Source: Sipunculus nudus (lineage: Eukaryota > Annelida > Sipuncula > Golfingiida > Sipunculidae). Taken from it: 64,000 nucleotides of DNA. Both the position numbers and the translations under genes were made by a program. The first letter of the stretch is position 1, and every line of letters begins with the position of its first letter. Shown one piece after another: positions 16,980-28,890 of the stretch. The notes under the pieces are model-generated. The model was not told where the DNA came from. It searched no databases and worked only from the letters and a program-made list of their open reading frames with translations. The stretch covers positions 51,975,618-52,039,617 of the forward strand of contig CM049317.1 of assembly GCA_026874595.1 (NCBI GenBank). Direction: 5' to 3'.

Positions 16980-18300
16980 TTTTGAAGTTTACACATATTT
17001 TCTCTATTTTTGAGATATATAAAAACAGACTAAATCTTGGCCTGTTGGTTAATCTGTTTGATGCTTCAGTTGAATGGGTATATACTACCATTCTGATGAT
17101 AAAATTTCCTTTTGCGAATCTCTTCCCAGTCAGCTGAGCGTCATGACCCATGGGTCACTTGTTTACGAATTGTTTTCTCTATTTTTGAGACCTTTAAAAT
17201 TGTGAACATCTGTCAACAGGGCACAAATTGTAAAGACTGGACCTAGAATCTTCATTCCTCACACAGTGAGAGACCTATGAAAAGTCTCCATGGAAACCTG
17301 AAATAAGGAAAATTTGATAAAAACAAACTGCAACATCTCAATAACTACAACACTGATGGTCATGATTTTTGGCATACATATTGATCAAGAGGTGTTCCAT
17401 CAGTTCCTGCAGACTTGTGGTGCCACCTATATTTTTTTAAATTTTACAATTTTTTCTCTATTTTTGAGACCTTTAAGGATGTAGTTATCTGTCAACAGGG
17501 TACAAATCGTAACGACTGGACCTAGAATCTTCATTCTTGATACACAGGGAGAACCATGTAAAGTCTCTATGGAAACCCGAAATTGGGTCTCTGCTACCCA
17601 TATCCTTTGAGCTATGGCACTCCAAAGTACAGCTCAGAATAATGGAAAAATTGATACAAAAGCTGAAGTATCTGAACAACTAATGCAGAGATCACCATAA
17701 TTGTTTGTATGGATATTGATCATGGAGTGTTTCATCAGTTTCTGCAGACTGATGGCACCACCTGTATTTGTTTGGGTTTTTTAACGATTTTTTTCTCTAT
17801 TTTTGAGACCTTTAAAGATATGAACATCTGTTAACAGGGCACAAATCATAACAGCTGGACCTAGAATCTTCATTCTTGACACACTGGGAGACCCATGAAA
17901 AGTCTCCATGGAAACCTGAAATTAGGTCTCTGTTACCCATATCCTTCAAGCTATAGGACTCCGAAGTATCCCTCAGAATAATGGAAAATTTAATACAAAA
18001 GCTGAAGTATCTGAACAACTAATGCAGAGATCACCATGATTCTTTGCATTGATATTGACCATTAAGTGTTTTTATTAGTTTCTGCAGACTGGTGGAACCA
18101 CCTGTATTTTTATACCTGTAAGTTTATGCATTTTTTCTCTATTTTTGAGATATATAAATACAGTCACAATCTTGGCCTGTTGGTTAATCTGCTTGATGCT
18201 TCAGTTGAATGGGTATATACTACCATTCAGATGATAAAATTTCCTTTTGCGAATCTCTTCCCAGTCAGCTGAGCGTCATGACCCATGGGTCACTTGTTTA
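16980..18300 (+). mobile_element. Helitron-like units with two near-identical tails
   Basis: Internal units restart at 17240, 17519 and 17858 ('gacctagaatctt'). Two tails (about 17035-17163 and 18170-18299) are almost identical for about 130 bp. Each ends gtcagctgagcgtca, then the perfect palindrome TGACCCATGGGTCA (17144-17157 and 18279-18292), then cttgttt. Two tails mean at least two elements are joined here. Minus-strand open frames 17485-17679 and 17812-18018 are repeat translation only. Confidence 0.6.
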
Positions 18301-19330
18301 TTCATCCGAGATCGATGTGTACGTAAGGTATCTTGAGGTCAGCTGAGCTCTTCTCCAATGGCTTGCTGGGCTGTCGGCTCTGGCCCTGTTTGTCAAATAA
18401 TCAGTTCCATGAGCCGAGGGAGGCAGATTATGTGCTTGAGAACAAAATGTTTGTCAATTTTCAGACAGTGTCTTTAAAAATATACCCAGACCATGTTTTC
18501 CTGAAAAAAAGTGTTAATATGTTACTTTTAAGCTTAACAGTGAGACGATTGTACTTTATCATTACCCCGCCGTTAGTAGGGGAACTGCTAAAATGGTCCG
18601 CGTCTGTCCTTCCGTCTGTCCCGCTCCATTCTTTTAGCAAACATCTTTAAACCCCTTGCTGCTTGCTTCACCAAATATTATAGTCATTCTCAGCACATGT
18701 CTGACAACAGACTATATAACCTGCAACTGGCGCCACCTTTGTTTATTGACTCCACGGTCCGAAATACTCTGTCACTTTCCTTTAGATAACTCGGAAAATA
18801 AGAATACATTAGCTTTTAACCCACATGCAAGGATTTCTTCGAGCCAGGGGAATAAAATGAATACTAAATTGAATAGAATTACTATCACACTAATGTTTCC
18901 GCAGGACTTAGAAATTTGATCATCACGAAATTTTCTGATATCACGTTTCCATACATGGGACAAAGTTTTTATGTTTTATCTCAAGAACCACTACACCAAT
19001 GATTACTACATTTTTAGACATATTGATCAAATTACTGACATGTAAATAAAACCTGTAGGTGACGCCATCTTTGTACCATATTGACCATATATACAAATGA
19101 CGTCCCTCAACTCTCCGTGTTAAACAGGGCCATGTCATCAGGATAATTAAATAGCTTATCATGCATTTTTTTTTTAAATCCAGTTTATATTTTGTAAGTA
19201 TTTTGTATTTAAAAAGGGATTCTTGGAAAGGTTTAGGGATATTCGGGTATCACTGATGCCGCACTTTCCTAGTTAATCACATGGCGGGGGAACAGCCCTG
19301 ATATTTTGTTGAATGCAATCCGGTTTGGCA
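18301..19330 (+). mobile_element. Probable further Helitron-like element (CCCCGCC head)
   Basis: ccccgccgttagtagggg (from about 18566) forms a hairpin and is followed by CCGCGTCTGTCCTTCCGTCTGTC. The inverted GGCGGGG occurs at about 19282-19288. Internal 'ctggcgccacct' and 'ggtgacgccatct' units resemble E1 and E2. Termini are less certain. Confidence 0.4.
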
Positions 19331-21190
19331 TATGAGTGCTTCCGGGGGAACCGGATATGGTATTAAAGGAAGCCATGTAATTTTGATACGTGTTCCGAGT
19401 TTAATCTGTTTAATTCAGTGCAATCACAGGGTTTAGACCCAACGATTTCCTTTTTTATTTCTGTATTTGTGATTTCTCACAGTAAATAAAGTTTACCGTT
19501 GGATGCAATCTATCTTTTTCTCCATTGAATGCCCCGTACCGGCGAGCTCTGTTGCTTTTGATAGTTATCATTTTAAGATTTATGATATTTTAAAAAAATT
19601 TCAGATAAAGAAATAAATAAAGTATATTTACACACGTGTTGTTCTTGGGACAGGAAACGTTTAACGTAAGTTAACCAGCGAGACCATACCGGTACACTGA
19701 CTGTCTGTAGTCAATCTATTTTATACGTTGTTATTATGGATCTTGGTGTTAGTAAATACAGTCTGTTTATCGTGTGACTGTTTGCCATAACAAGACTGTG
19801 ACCACATGCGTGATACATACCGGCCATGGAGAAGAAACACGAAAGAAGAAAAACAGAAGAAACAACGGTTGAAAGCTTGATTATATAATTATAACAACAA
19901 AAATATCAATTCGTTAAGTTGCGCGGTACGGCCAATAGGTGGCGTAGGGGCTATGTTCGTTTTGTTTTACTTGTCTCATCCGATGCAAGCTTATTTCCAC
20001 CTGTGTACAACGGTAAGCAAACGATTTCAAAACGAAATTTTGACAGATACCGTAAAATTTTGGAGAAAACACTGTACTCCAAATGCATATAACACACCTG
20101 GTTTCATGATTAGGTCTCTTTAAAAAAAGGAAGTGGGTCAAGCCATTAATATCGAGAAGGATAGAGCCTGGCGACACTGCCGCATTGTTACAGCTCTGAC
20201 TTGAGCCGCGGAGTTGTTAGAGTGGCACAAATTGTAATATAAAAAACTCGCACTTAAAATCTCGATGAGTAACCAAATGTTTTATTTTCTTATATAACGC
20301 CTCACAAGTAAGTTGTCTTTAACCCAAACCAATCGTTAAATACGTCCGTGCCAGTATTAACCACACCCACAGGGTGCGAACAAGATTCTATTATATAAAA
20401 GCGTGTCGTCCACTGGTTATGTAACTGGCCAGTAAGTCGTGCAAAGCACAGGAAACGACGGCGCTTATCATAGAGATGAGATTTATGCTTTTGTTTTCAT
20501 AATATGTCAGGATAACCGTATACTTAAGTTTATCTGAGATCGCATCTTCTGAATCATTTTGTCCACAAAAAAGCAAAACTCGAGACCGCACCCGCTCACC
20601 TCCCGGTCAACAGACGAACAGCTTATGTCATTGATTTTGTTATATTTTCAGGGTACCATACACAGGGGTAAGAACAGAACCCGAATAGAAGTCAGGACCC
20701 CGCCCAAAATCTTCCTAATTACTCAATCAAACGTTACATTGAGGATATAATTTCTTTCTTACTCCCTCATGTTAACATTGACTTTTTTATATAATTTTAA
20801 TTTGATTTAAATCCCCCCATTGACGAACAATAAAAAAATCTATAGGGCTAGCATATATGACGACTCAATGAAGCAAATTAACATATCAATTTTCTCATTA
20901 TGAGATGAATAACTGAAAGAATATTGCGACAGTATGAAATGACAATAAACTATATACTGACCAAGTTAATATTTATGCCATAAATTTCCCTAAAAAGAAG
21001 GATAGGCCAAAGTACTTTTTTCCTCATTATTAAAAAAAAATAACAAATTCCTTGGTGTATGTACTGTACCGTCACCTCACTGACGTGTTACGATGAACGG
21101 CTGGTATGAAAAATGTCATATTTTTATGTCACAGGACTTAGGCACTTGGCCGTGAGCGACACAGTTTATCAACACAATGTCTTGTGCAGG
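19331..21190. other. Intergenic, no gene seen
   Basis: No recognisable exon or repeat terminus. Short open frames (19914-20177 minus, 20391-20591 minus, 20559-20750 plus) overlap one another and match no domain I know. Confidence 0.5.
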
Positions 21191-21195
21191 ATTAT

Positions 21196-23354
21196 TGTAT
21201 CGCCAAAGTTTGGAGATATATTGGTTTAGGCACGGTTGCGCCGCCGTCGCCGCCTAGATTTCGTTTGGACGCAATAACTCAAACAATATTTCACGGATCT
21301 TTACCAAACATGACATGTGCATAGATATGGGTGAGAGGACGAAGCATTTTTTTAAAATAGGGTCATGATCTTAATTAGGTGAGTGACCTTGACCTTGAAT
21401 ATGTCCATTTTGGGGGAAAATCACACAAATTCTTAAATATCTCAAGAAATCTTGCATGGATAATACCCCCTTCATTGCCACTTAACAATACTGTGAGTAT
21501 TATAAGTCAAAAACTAATGGACAGATTTCTTTCATATTATGCATATACATAGACATGGGTTATGGGTTGATGTAAATTAAAAAAATGAGGTCATGACCTT
21601 TCCAATGAGAGTGGCCTTGACCTTGAATATTGCCATATATGGTGAAAATCACACAAAATCATAAATATCTCGTTAAGGGATGCATGGATTGGTCCAAAAA
21701 TTGAACTGACCGAAGGTTTTAGATGGCTTTGTCTTCTGGGAAGACAGATGGCGCCACCTTCTGTCCTTTTCTTGTTTTAGAGACTTTTAATGCCCCATCA
21801 TTGCCACTTGACAATACTATGAGCATTGTAAGTCTAAAACTAATAGACAGATTTGGCTGGAATTTTGCATTGCCATTGATCTTGGATACCTCCATCTTGT
21901 ACTCAAGACTGGTGGCGCTATCTGCTATCGTAACTGTGTGGCGTCCATCTGTACATGGGCTTTTGTTGAAAATTGCTTATATCTCCGGATTAGTTCAAGG
22001 TATTGGTCTGAAATTTGGCATGTCCATCCATCTTGGAAAGTTTTCTCGTAAACCAGACAGGTGGCACCACCTACCTTCCTGTTTTTGTAGAATAAATTAA
22101 TGCCCTTTTCTGTAAAGTGATTTGCCCTATCGGCCTGAAATTGTGCCTATACATAGATCTTGCACTCCTCCATCTTTTACTCAAGACTGGTGGCGCCATC
22201 TGCAATCGTTTTGCCGTGGCGTCCATCTGTACATCTGGTTTTGGTGAAAATTGCTTATATCTCCAGAGTGGTTCAAGGTATTTGTCTGAAAGTTGGCATG
22301 TTCATCCATCTTGGAAAGTTTACCTCGTAAACCAGACAGGTGGCGCCACCTACCTTTACGCTTTTGTAGAATAAATTATTGCCCTTTTTGAGTAATGATT
22401 TGCCCTATTTGCCTAAAATTGTGCATATCCATAGAACTTGGACTCCATCTTGTACATAAAACTGGTAGCGTCAACAGCAAACTTTTTAGCGTTGCGTCCA
22501 TTTGTACATGTGCTTTCGGTGAAAATTGCTTTTATCTCCGGAGTGCTTCAAGGAATTTGTCTAAAATTAGGCATGTCCATTCATTGTGGAAAAATTTCTC
22601 GTAGACCAGACAGGTGGCGCACCTACCTTCCCTCTTTTGTAGAATAAATAAATGCCTTTTTCTCAGGCGTGATTTGGCCTATTGGCCTGAAATTGTGCAT
22701 ATCAATAGATCTTGGACTCCTTCATCTTATATGCAAGACTTGTGGCGCCATCTGCAATTGTTTAGCCGTGGCGTCCATCTGTACATGTGCTGTTGGTGAA
22801 AATTGCTCATATCAAGCAATGGTTCAAGGTATTGGCCTTAAATTTGGCATGTCTATTCATCGTGGAACATTTTCTCGTAGACCAGACAGGTTGGGCCACA
22901 TACCTTCCTTTTTTTGTAAAATAAGGTAATGCTCTTTTCTTAGGAGTAGTGTGGTGTATTGGTCAAACTGTGCATTAACCATAGATCTTGGCCTCCTTTC
23001 TTGTATGCAAGACTGGTGGGGCCATCTGCCATTTTTTGTGTGGTATCCATCTGTACATTTGTTTTAGATGAAAATTGTTCATATCTGAGGAGTCCTTCAA
23101 TGTGTTGGTCTCCAATTTGGCATGTACATTCTTCTTGGAGAGTTTTCTCGTCAACCAGACAGGTGGCGCCACCTTCCTTACCATATAAATTTATCGCCTT
23201 TTCATAAGAGTGATTCTTTGTATTGGCCCTGATATTTGGTGAAATATATTGTTTCTCAAGCTGATAGATGTTCCATAGTCGCTTGCCAATTGTCAGTATA
23301 TGCTGCTGAAGATGAGGGGTTACTATTGCACCTGCGGTGCCAAGAAATATCTAG
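21196..23354 (+). mobile_element. Helitron-like non-autonomous element E2 with five about 276-bp units
   Basis: The left hairpin GTATCGCCAAAG..TTTGGAGATA and the following 'gcgccgccgtcgccgcc' parallel the head of E1. Five tandem units have their 'ggtggcgccatctgc' block at about 21911, 22189, 22464, 22740 and 23014. The right end carries the stem GCACC-tgc-GGTGC, then 'aagaaatat' and CTAG at 23351-23354, followed by TT. Long open frames here (for example 21723-22100) are repeat translation, without domains. Confidence 0.65.
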
Positions 23355-23577
23355 TTATATTTATAATTTCTAATGTGCCATCACTCAGTACGGGCAGCTC
23401 ATATTAACGGTTTATAATTACTTTAGACCATGGGAGGTTAGCCGTCGGGGTCACGGTCAGATGATGGCACGGGATTTTTATCGTCACGGTGAGATGGTTC
23501 CCAGGGACCAGAGCACGTGGCTGTGGCTCGCTCTTTTTATCAAAAGAAATAGTCGTATCGTTCAGACAGGCTGAGCC

Positions 23578-23689
23578 ATGTATCGCAGAATAAGTGCGCG
23601 GGGTGTAATGGAAATTATAGATTTCAAGGAATTATTACACCTCCAACGGAATACAATCCTGAATTCACCATTTACCGAAAGATTGAAAG
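23578..23689 (+). CDS. Possible short first coding exon, unrecognised
   Basis: ATG at 23578 opens 37 codons plus one base (MYRRISARGVMEIIDFKELL, then HLQRN) before a good donor, AAAG|GTAAGG, at 23690. The upstream 130 bp are less AT-rich than the surroundings. I recognise no family and see no confident downstream partner exon, so it may be chance. The frame runs on past the donor to 23796. Confidence 0.2.
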
Positions 23690-23956
23690 GTAAGGACATT
23701 TTTGTTTTAAGAAAACTTGATTTATCTGCGCAATTAATGCAAGTATTTCATACACATTCCCGTGCATTAAACAGTGTAATTAGTTTTTACCAATAAGCAA
23801 AGGTATGGACCCGGATTTTTTTTTGTTTAAAAAGATAAATATACGGCGTTTTAGTGTAGATGGTTCTGTTACGAGTCCATTTCCTCTTTTCGACTAATTA
23901 GGTATTATATGATACGTACGGCCCTTTTCATTAAGATACCTTGGCACATAATATCA

Positions 23957-23957
<1 letters not shown>

Positions 23958-24004
<47 letters not shown>
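23958..24004. repeat. (TA)n microsatellite
   Basis: About 23 uninterrupted TA units. Confidence 0.95.
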
Positions 24005-24007
<3 letters not shown>

Positions 24008-24389
24008 GCTGAAACAGACTTGTTTAACAAATATTATTCGCATAAAACACTACAGCTTGTTCATATACAGTGTAGAAATATATCCTGATAACAATACTCT
24101 CGTATAAATATACCCTGATATTATTAGGCCTACTCTTGTTAAGAAAAAATATTGAGACAAACTTGTTTTATAAAATATATTTTCTGGTATTCGCATAAAA
24201 TATTCAAGTTTGACAGTTTGACGATTGGAAATCAATTAACAACATGTGTCAAAGTCTTGTAAATAGTCACATGTTTACAGCCTGTGAGTAGAGTATAATA
24301 ATATTTCCGCTTTGAGTTTTTGATGTGCACTACTAGATATTTTAGAGTGTGTCTGGGGAAACAGATCGTGTATTGAGGATGCCCTTTCC

Positions 24390-24513
24390 ATATTCTATGG
24401 TTTGAGTCATTGAATGTACACATTCTATGGTTAAACCCATGGAATGTGCACATTCTATGACCGCGGCCCATATAGAATATACACATTTTATGATTTTGCC
24501 ATAGAATGTATAC
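24390..24513. repeat. Four tandem palindromic units around CATTCTATGG
   Basis: Each unit of roughly 31-33 bp starts near 'attctatgg' and ends near 'ccatggaatgt(a/g)cac', so each is an imperfect inverted repeat, and the units are head to tail. A long (TA)n tract follows at once. Confidence 0.6.
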
Positions 24514-24515
<2 letters not shown>

Positions 24516-24572
<57 letters not shown>

Positions 24573-24585
24573 GATATATATATAT
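24516..24585. repeat. (TA)n microsatellite
   Basis: Nearly pure TA with one 'acga' interruption. Confidence 0.95.
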
Positions 24586-24730
24586 AATGGTATACCTGTG
24601 TTAGTCTGTAGTCGAAGTGTGGGTAATGAGTAAGGTAAGAATGAAGCCTTTTAGATAGACATATATATGAACAATAATTATGTTAGCCTATCTGAAAGGC
24701 GTCACTCTTACTCTCTTTACCTACCTAAAC

Positions 24731-24816
<86 letters not shown>
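24731..24816. repeat. (TA)n microsatellite
   Basis: TA run broken by 'atta' and 'acta', ending exactly at a CAGGGGCGG MITE. Confidence 0.95.
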
Positions 24817-24819
<3 letters not shown>

Positions 24820-24983
24820 GGGCGGATCCAGGATTTGGGAAAAGGGGGGGTCCAACCCAGGAACACTAATGAAAACCCAAAAAAAAGGTCCTCAGGTCTG
24901 GAAAAAGGGGCGGGGGTACAGGCCGCAAAATTTTGTCTTAAACCTTTAACCCCCCCCCCCCCCCATCCCGAATCCACTTCTGA
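24817..24983 (+). mobile_element. CAGGGGCGGATCC MITE
   Basis: It starts CAGGGGCGGATCCAGGATTTG. The far end 'cgaatccacttctg' is a mutated form of GGATCCGCCCCTG. The C-run 24951-24964 and the G-run near 24845 form the inner arms. The copy at 43504-43692 is the same family inverted (it shares 'aatgaaaaccc' and 'gggtccaaccca'). Confidence 0.6.
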
Positions 24984-24989
24984 TATAAA

Positions 24990-26330
24990 ATTCAAAACTC
25001 GAAATGGGTTTATATAGCCTTCTCAAATTTGATGTGCATTGTAAAGGAAATTTAACATCATCCATGTTATGATATAAATTACCATGTACGAAGCGATTTG
25101 TTGTTTACAAATACTGCGTCTGATTACATATACCCCGTGTTGCCGACGAAATATGATATGTATATGATACAATTTTTTTACATCAGTATTCAGAAGTAGA
25201 CCCCTGTGAAGTGTGACAACTGCCCTCCGCTGTATCAAGCAACATTGTTATGGGTGTAGTACGGTTTGTGTACAAGCGGGAACAAATAAACATTGTATCG
25301 TGTAAAGCGCCCGTTGTACGTTTCATTAACGGGATGTGAACAGGCTCCGCCCGGCACAACATATAGCTTTTATATTCGGGAAAGTTCCTCGACCCAATTA
25401 AGTAGTGCTCTCTCCATTTTCATTGGCCAGAGTACATGTATACAGTCGTCAGAGAATGTTCTGAAGTTTTATTTTCCCTCTTATATTCCAAAGTGATCTC
25501 AATTGGGGGTTTATATCCCATTTTTACCGGCAAAAATCCGTGTCAATCATATTTAAAAAAATGATATTTGCAAACTGTATCGAGATACGCAATATGCGAA
25601 TCATCTTATCGCGATATTCTGATATCTCGATGATATCGCACGGTAGAAATAAGTAATAAAATCATCTCCGATGATGGAAAGAAAAAACCACAGATGATCG
25701 ATTATAATTCCATTATTTTTTATACCTTTTGTATAACCGTGAAATATGCTGTATAGAATTGTACCTAAATATTTACTGAGTAAATTCAGTTTGTTTTAAA
25801 CATCATATTGAAACGTCTAGGTGACGTCCGGTTTGCTGACACTTTCTAGCTGCGCAAGATTAAGTTTAAATGTTGTTCGCCATCGTGTGTCCCATCTTTC
25901 TAACATCTGAAAGAGGATAAGAATATTTTTGAGGGTATGCGTTCATCAGAACATATCTCAAGCGGAGATGAATATGTTCATGGCATTTCGGTTATGGCCT
26001 AATGATCCGGATTCAGGAATGTCCTCAAGGAAATCCACCAATGTAAAGTTACTTATGCACGAATGAACTTGAGAAAATGAGCCGAATAAATGAATGCAAA
26101 CACGGTTTTTTGGAGCATCCCGCAATAGGAACCCCCTTATGAATTCCTTAGAAAGCATATTTTTAGTTTCTGTATAATATTCCTTCTTTGCATGTGCATA
26201 TATAACCGTCTGTGATCGATTATGTAAAATGCGACTAATAATCGATTATGAAAGAAAATGAAATATCGTCGACACATTCAATTAATTGGAACACCACTGA
26301 CATATATATGATGTGACAGGGTCGGATATA
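24990..26330. other. Intergenic, no gene seen
   Basis: At 25300-25450 the DNA is less AT-rich and contains GGGAAAGTTCC (about 25379, a Rel/NF-kB-like string) and a CCAAT inverse, but there is no TATA box or exon that I can support. The rest is AT-rich and featureless. Confidence 0.4.
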
Positions 26331-27600
26331 TCGCAGGAATGGCCCCATCCTTGAAATCAGACTGGTGGCGCTACCATTCGTGTGAAAATCACACACACAT
26401 CAGGAGAGGTTCGATGTATTGGTCTGGAATTTTGTATATCCACAGATCTTAAGAGATCTCGCATAACTTTCGCATACAAGTGACTAGTGATACAGGTGCT
26501 CTTTTATTGTGTGACACGGACGTAACTCGTGTTGTTGTTACATTTTATGTTTAATCCGTACTGGTTGAACTCTCGTTGTCATGTGAGCCTTGGGTTTTCA
26601 CGCATGATCGTGGGTCACGTGATGAGCCTGGTATGTGTAGAGACACACGGCTATGTCTTTCAAGAGAATTCCTGAAACGCGTGTTTACTGTTGAGTAGGG
26701 TCCTTATAGACTGTTCGAGAAGTGGAAGGTTCCCGGCTTAGGGTGTGAAGGTATATAAAGGGCTGTTTTTTAGGACCAGGGGGCAGACAACAGAGCAGAT
26801 ACCAGCACACGCAGAAGCGTGTGTCAGATTCTAAGACCTTATCCGACGAATGCGGCAATTATACATTTTCAAGAACTTTCTCCTGGAGTTTATACATTTG
26901 GACTTCGGTTTACATTCTGTGTTGTTGCAAGAACTTTCCACTGGGCTGCCATTCTCCGAGAGAGTTCAAATTCAAAGGACTTATCGTTGTGATGGTGTTG
27001 GTATCGAGGTACTGTACCATTATCTTTCTGTGTGATTATATTGACTTGTTGCTATAACGCTGTTTTACTGTATAATTGTATTGATTTAGTGTATTGTATT
27101 GTTAGGGTTGTTTTTAGAATAAATTATAGTTATTTGTTAACAAAAAAAACCCCCACTTTATTCATTTCCCTAGACGCTGCCTAGTGTTACAGAATCTGAT
27201 TTTTTTATCTCCATTACAAAATTTGTGTTCATCACGCATACGTGATCTGTTTATATTAGGTTCCGTAACACTAGTGATCAACAGTTTTCGCGTAACATCC
27301 ATTCATGCAATTCTTATATGTGTTTGATATAATTGCCTTAAATGTACACAAGACTGGTGGTGCGATCTGCTTTCTTTTTGTGAAGCGTCAATCCCCGCGT
27401 CTAATTTTGTTGAAAAACAAAATGACTAATCTCAAAAGGGGTTCGATATTCTAGCCTTAAAGTTTTACGTCCACAGATCTAAGATTTCTCATACACAAAA
27501 CCGATGTTACCATCTAGAATTATTTTTTGCATGACGTCCATCCGTGCGTCTGTATATTGAATGGCAAGTCTTCTCATACATCTTGGTCACCGGCATTCTC
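26331..27600 (+). mobile_element. Degraded Helitron-like units split by an LTR
   Basis: Left part 26340-26487 ('gactggtggcgctacc', 'ggttcgatgtattggtctgg', 'atccacagatctt') and right part 27275-27600 ('gcgtaacatccattcatgc', 'gactggtggtgcgatctgc', 'acgtccatccgtgcgtctg') are internal units of the E2 type. They read as one sequence once 26488-27274 is removed. Confidence 0.55.
26488..27270 (+). mobile_element. Solo LTR of an LTR retrotransposon
   Basis: The 783-bp segment begins TGATAC and ends GTAACA (imperfect inverted termini TG..CA) and is flanked by CTAG on both sides (26484-26487 and 27271-27274). Inside are a TATA box (TATATAAAGG, about 26753), a presumed transcript start region about 30 bp on, and AATAAA at about 27120 followed by an A-run. 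This is the U3-R-U5 order of an LTR. No primer-binding site, gag or pol adjoins it. The open frame 26821-27057 lies within R/U5 and is not thought to be a gene. Confidence 0.6.
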
Positions 27601-28190
27601 TGACTAGATGTATGCGATCGCTAAATGATCTTGGAAGGAAGAGGGGGGGGGGGGGGAGAGTGATGGGGCAACTGGAGATCCATAAATAGAGATCGGCTAT
27701 GGTGTGTGACCTTTGGAATAAGGTCAAGGTCAAAAATATATATCAGGTACAAATCTGTGACCTAGGAATAATACTGTGCCCAAATTAGCCTATGAAAATA
27801 AGCCGTATTTGAGATCTAGCGCAAAAAATGAATTGGATGGTTTTTGCACTCGCGGGGACCCAAAGTGGTCCACCCACAAACAAAATGACCAAAACATGAA
27901 CATAGAAATAAAATGATCAACCCCTACAAGCTCCCAGTTCTACTGGGGAGACTTGAATATGACTTTGCACCATTGATGCAGTGCGTCAGTGGAGATGATC
28001 ATAAGGAAAGACCTATTTGGCCTAAAACAATAAAAGGTATGGTTCTCAGGCACCGCCCGCTTCAATTTTAACCCCTCTCCAGATCAAACAATTTTATTTT
28101 GATTTTCAGCTTTCAAGAAGAAAAAATAATACAGTCTTGATAAGTTTTCCTTTTTATGATGTGCTTTTACATGTTTAGCATGTCTAGCGG
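27601..28190. other. Repeat-like intergenic stretch
   Basis: A G-run (27641-27656), 'gacctttggaataaggtcaaggtca' and other GGTCA phrases suggest degraded Helitron-like DNA; no gene. Confidence 0.35.
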
Positions 28191-28655
28191 ATATAATTTG
28201 TGCCCTGTTTGACTGTGAGCTCAAAAGCATTTTTTCAGCCTGTAGTGTACAAAATATAAGTCACCATGCACTAATTTTAGGTTTCCACAGAGATTGGCCT
28301 AGGACCTCCCTGGATGTACGGTTACAAGTTTCTAGGTCTAATGGTTAAAAATTGTGAAAAGAATCATAGCAATCATTGTATTAGTTATTCAGATACATAT
28401 TTTAGCTTTAATATCAAATTATTAATTATTCTGTTGGTAACTTTCGAGCCCCATAGCTGGGAGGATATAGGTCACAGTGACCTACTCTCAGGTCTAAATT
28501 GTTTTTTTCTTTACCTCCATAGGTTTTCTAGGTTCAGCGGTTACGATTTGTGCCCTGTTAACGGACGGACAGGTTGACAAACGGACAGATGGGGCGACGG
28601 ACAAAGAGTGACTTCTATAGCTCAGAAGATTTTCAGTCATATGAGATAAAAAATA
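28191..28655 (-). mobile_element. Helitron-like head, inverted
   Basis: Read on the minus strand from about 28650: 'gactgaaaatcttctgagctatag', GTCCGTCGCC, CTGTCCGTCCGTTAACAGGG, CACAAATCGTAACC, then diverged units. This is the leader of the 12677/13387 family in the opposite direction. Confidence 0.6.
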
Positions 28656-28713
28656 TCATAAATTGAAAGGAACTGGAGCAAATAATAATGATACAAAAGG
28701 TCTGTAAAAATCC

Positions 28714-28890
28714 TACAGTACAGAAATAAAATGGGTACAGTACAGAAATAAAAAGGGTACAGTACAGAAATAAAAAGGGTACAGTACAGAAATAAAAAGG
28801 GTACAGTACAGAAATAAAAAGGGTACAGTACAGAAATGAAAAAGGTACAAGACAGAAATATAAAGGGTACAAGACAGAAATAAAAATAAA
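28714..28890. repeat. 22-bp minisatellite, about 8 copies
   Basis: Unit aagggtacagtacagaaata plus aa, head to tail. The last two copies carry 'caagacag'. It is open in several frames on the minus strand (YFCTVPFLFLYCTLFISVLY type). That is a by-product of a stop-free unit, not a gene. Confidence 0.9.

Noticed and set aside
21723-23207. Series of plus-strand ORFs with similar products
   Set aside because: All are translations of the E2 tandem units, each interrupted and without domain features.
24667-25017. ORFs with YIYIYI tracts, also near 43204, 53340, 54034, 59365, 60855 and 63454
   Set aside because: They are translations of (TA)n microsatellites.
25379-25389. NF-kB-like site GGGAAAGTTCC
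   Set aside because: A single short match without a promoter or exon; expected by chance in 64 kb.
26821-27057. ORF of 78 codons
   Set aside because: It lies inside the R/U5 part of the candidate LTR and has no domain.
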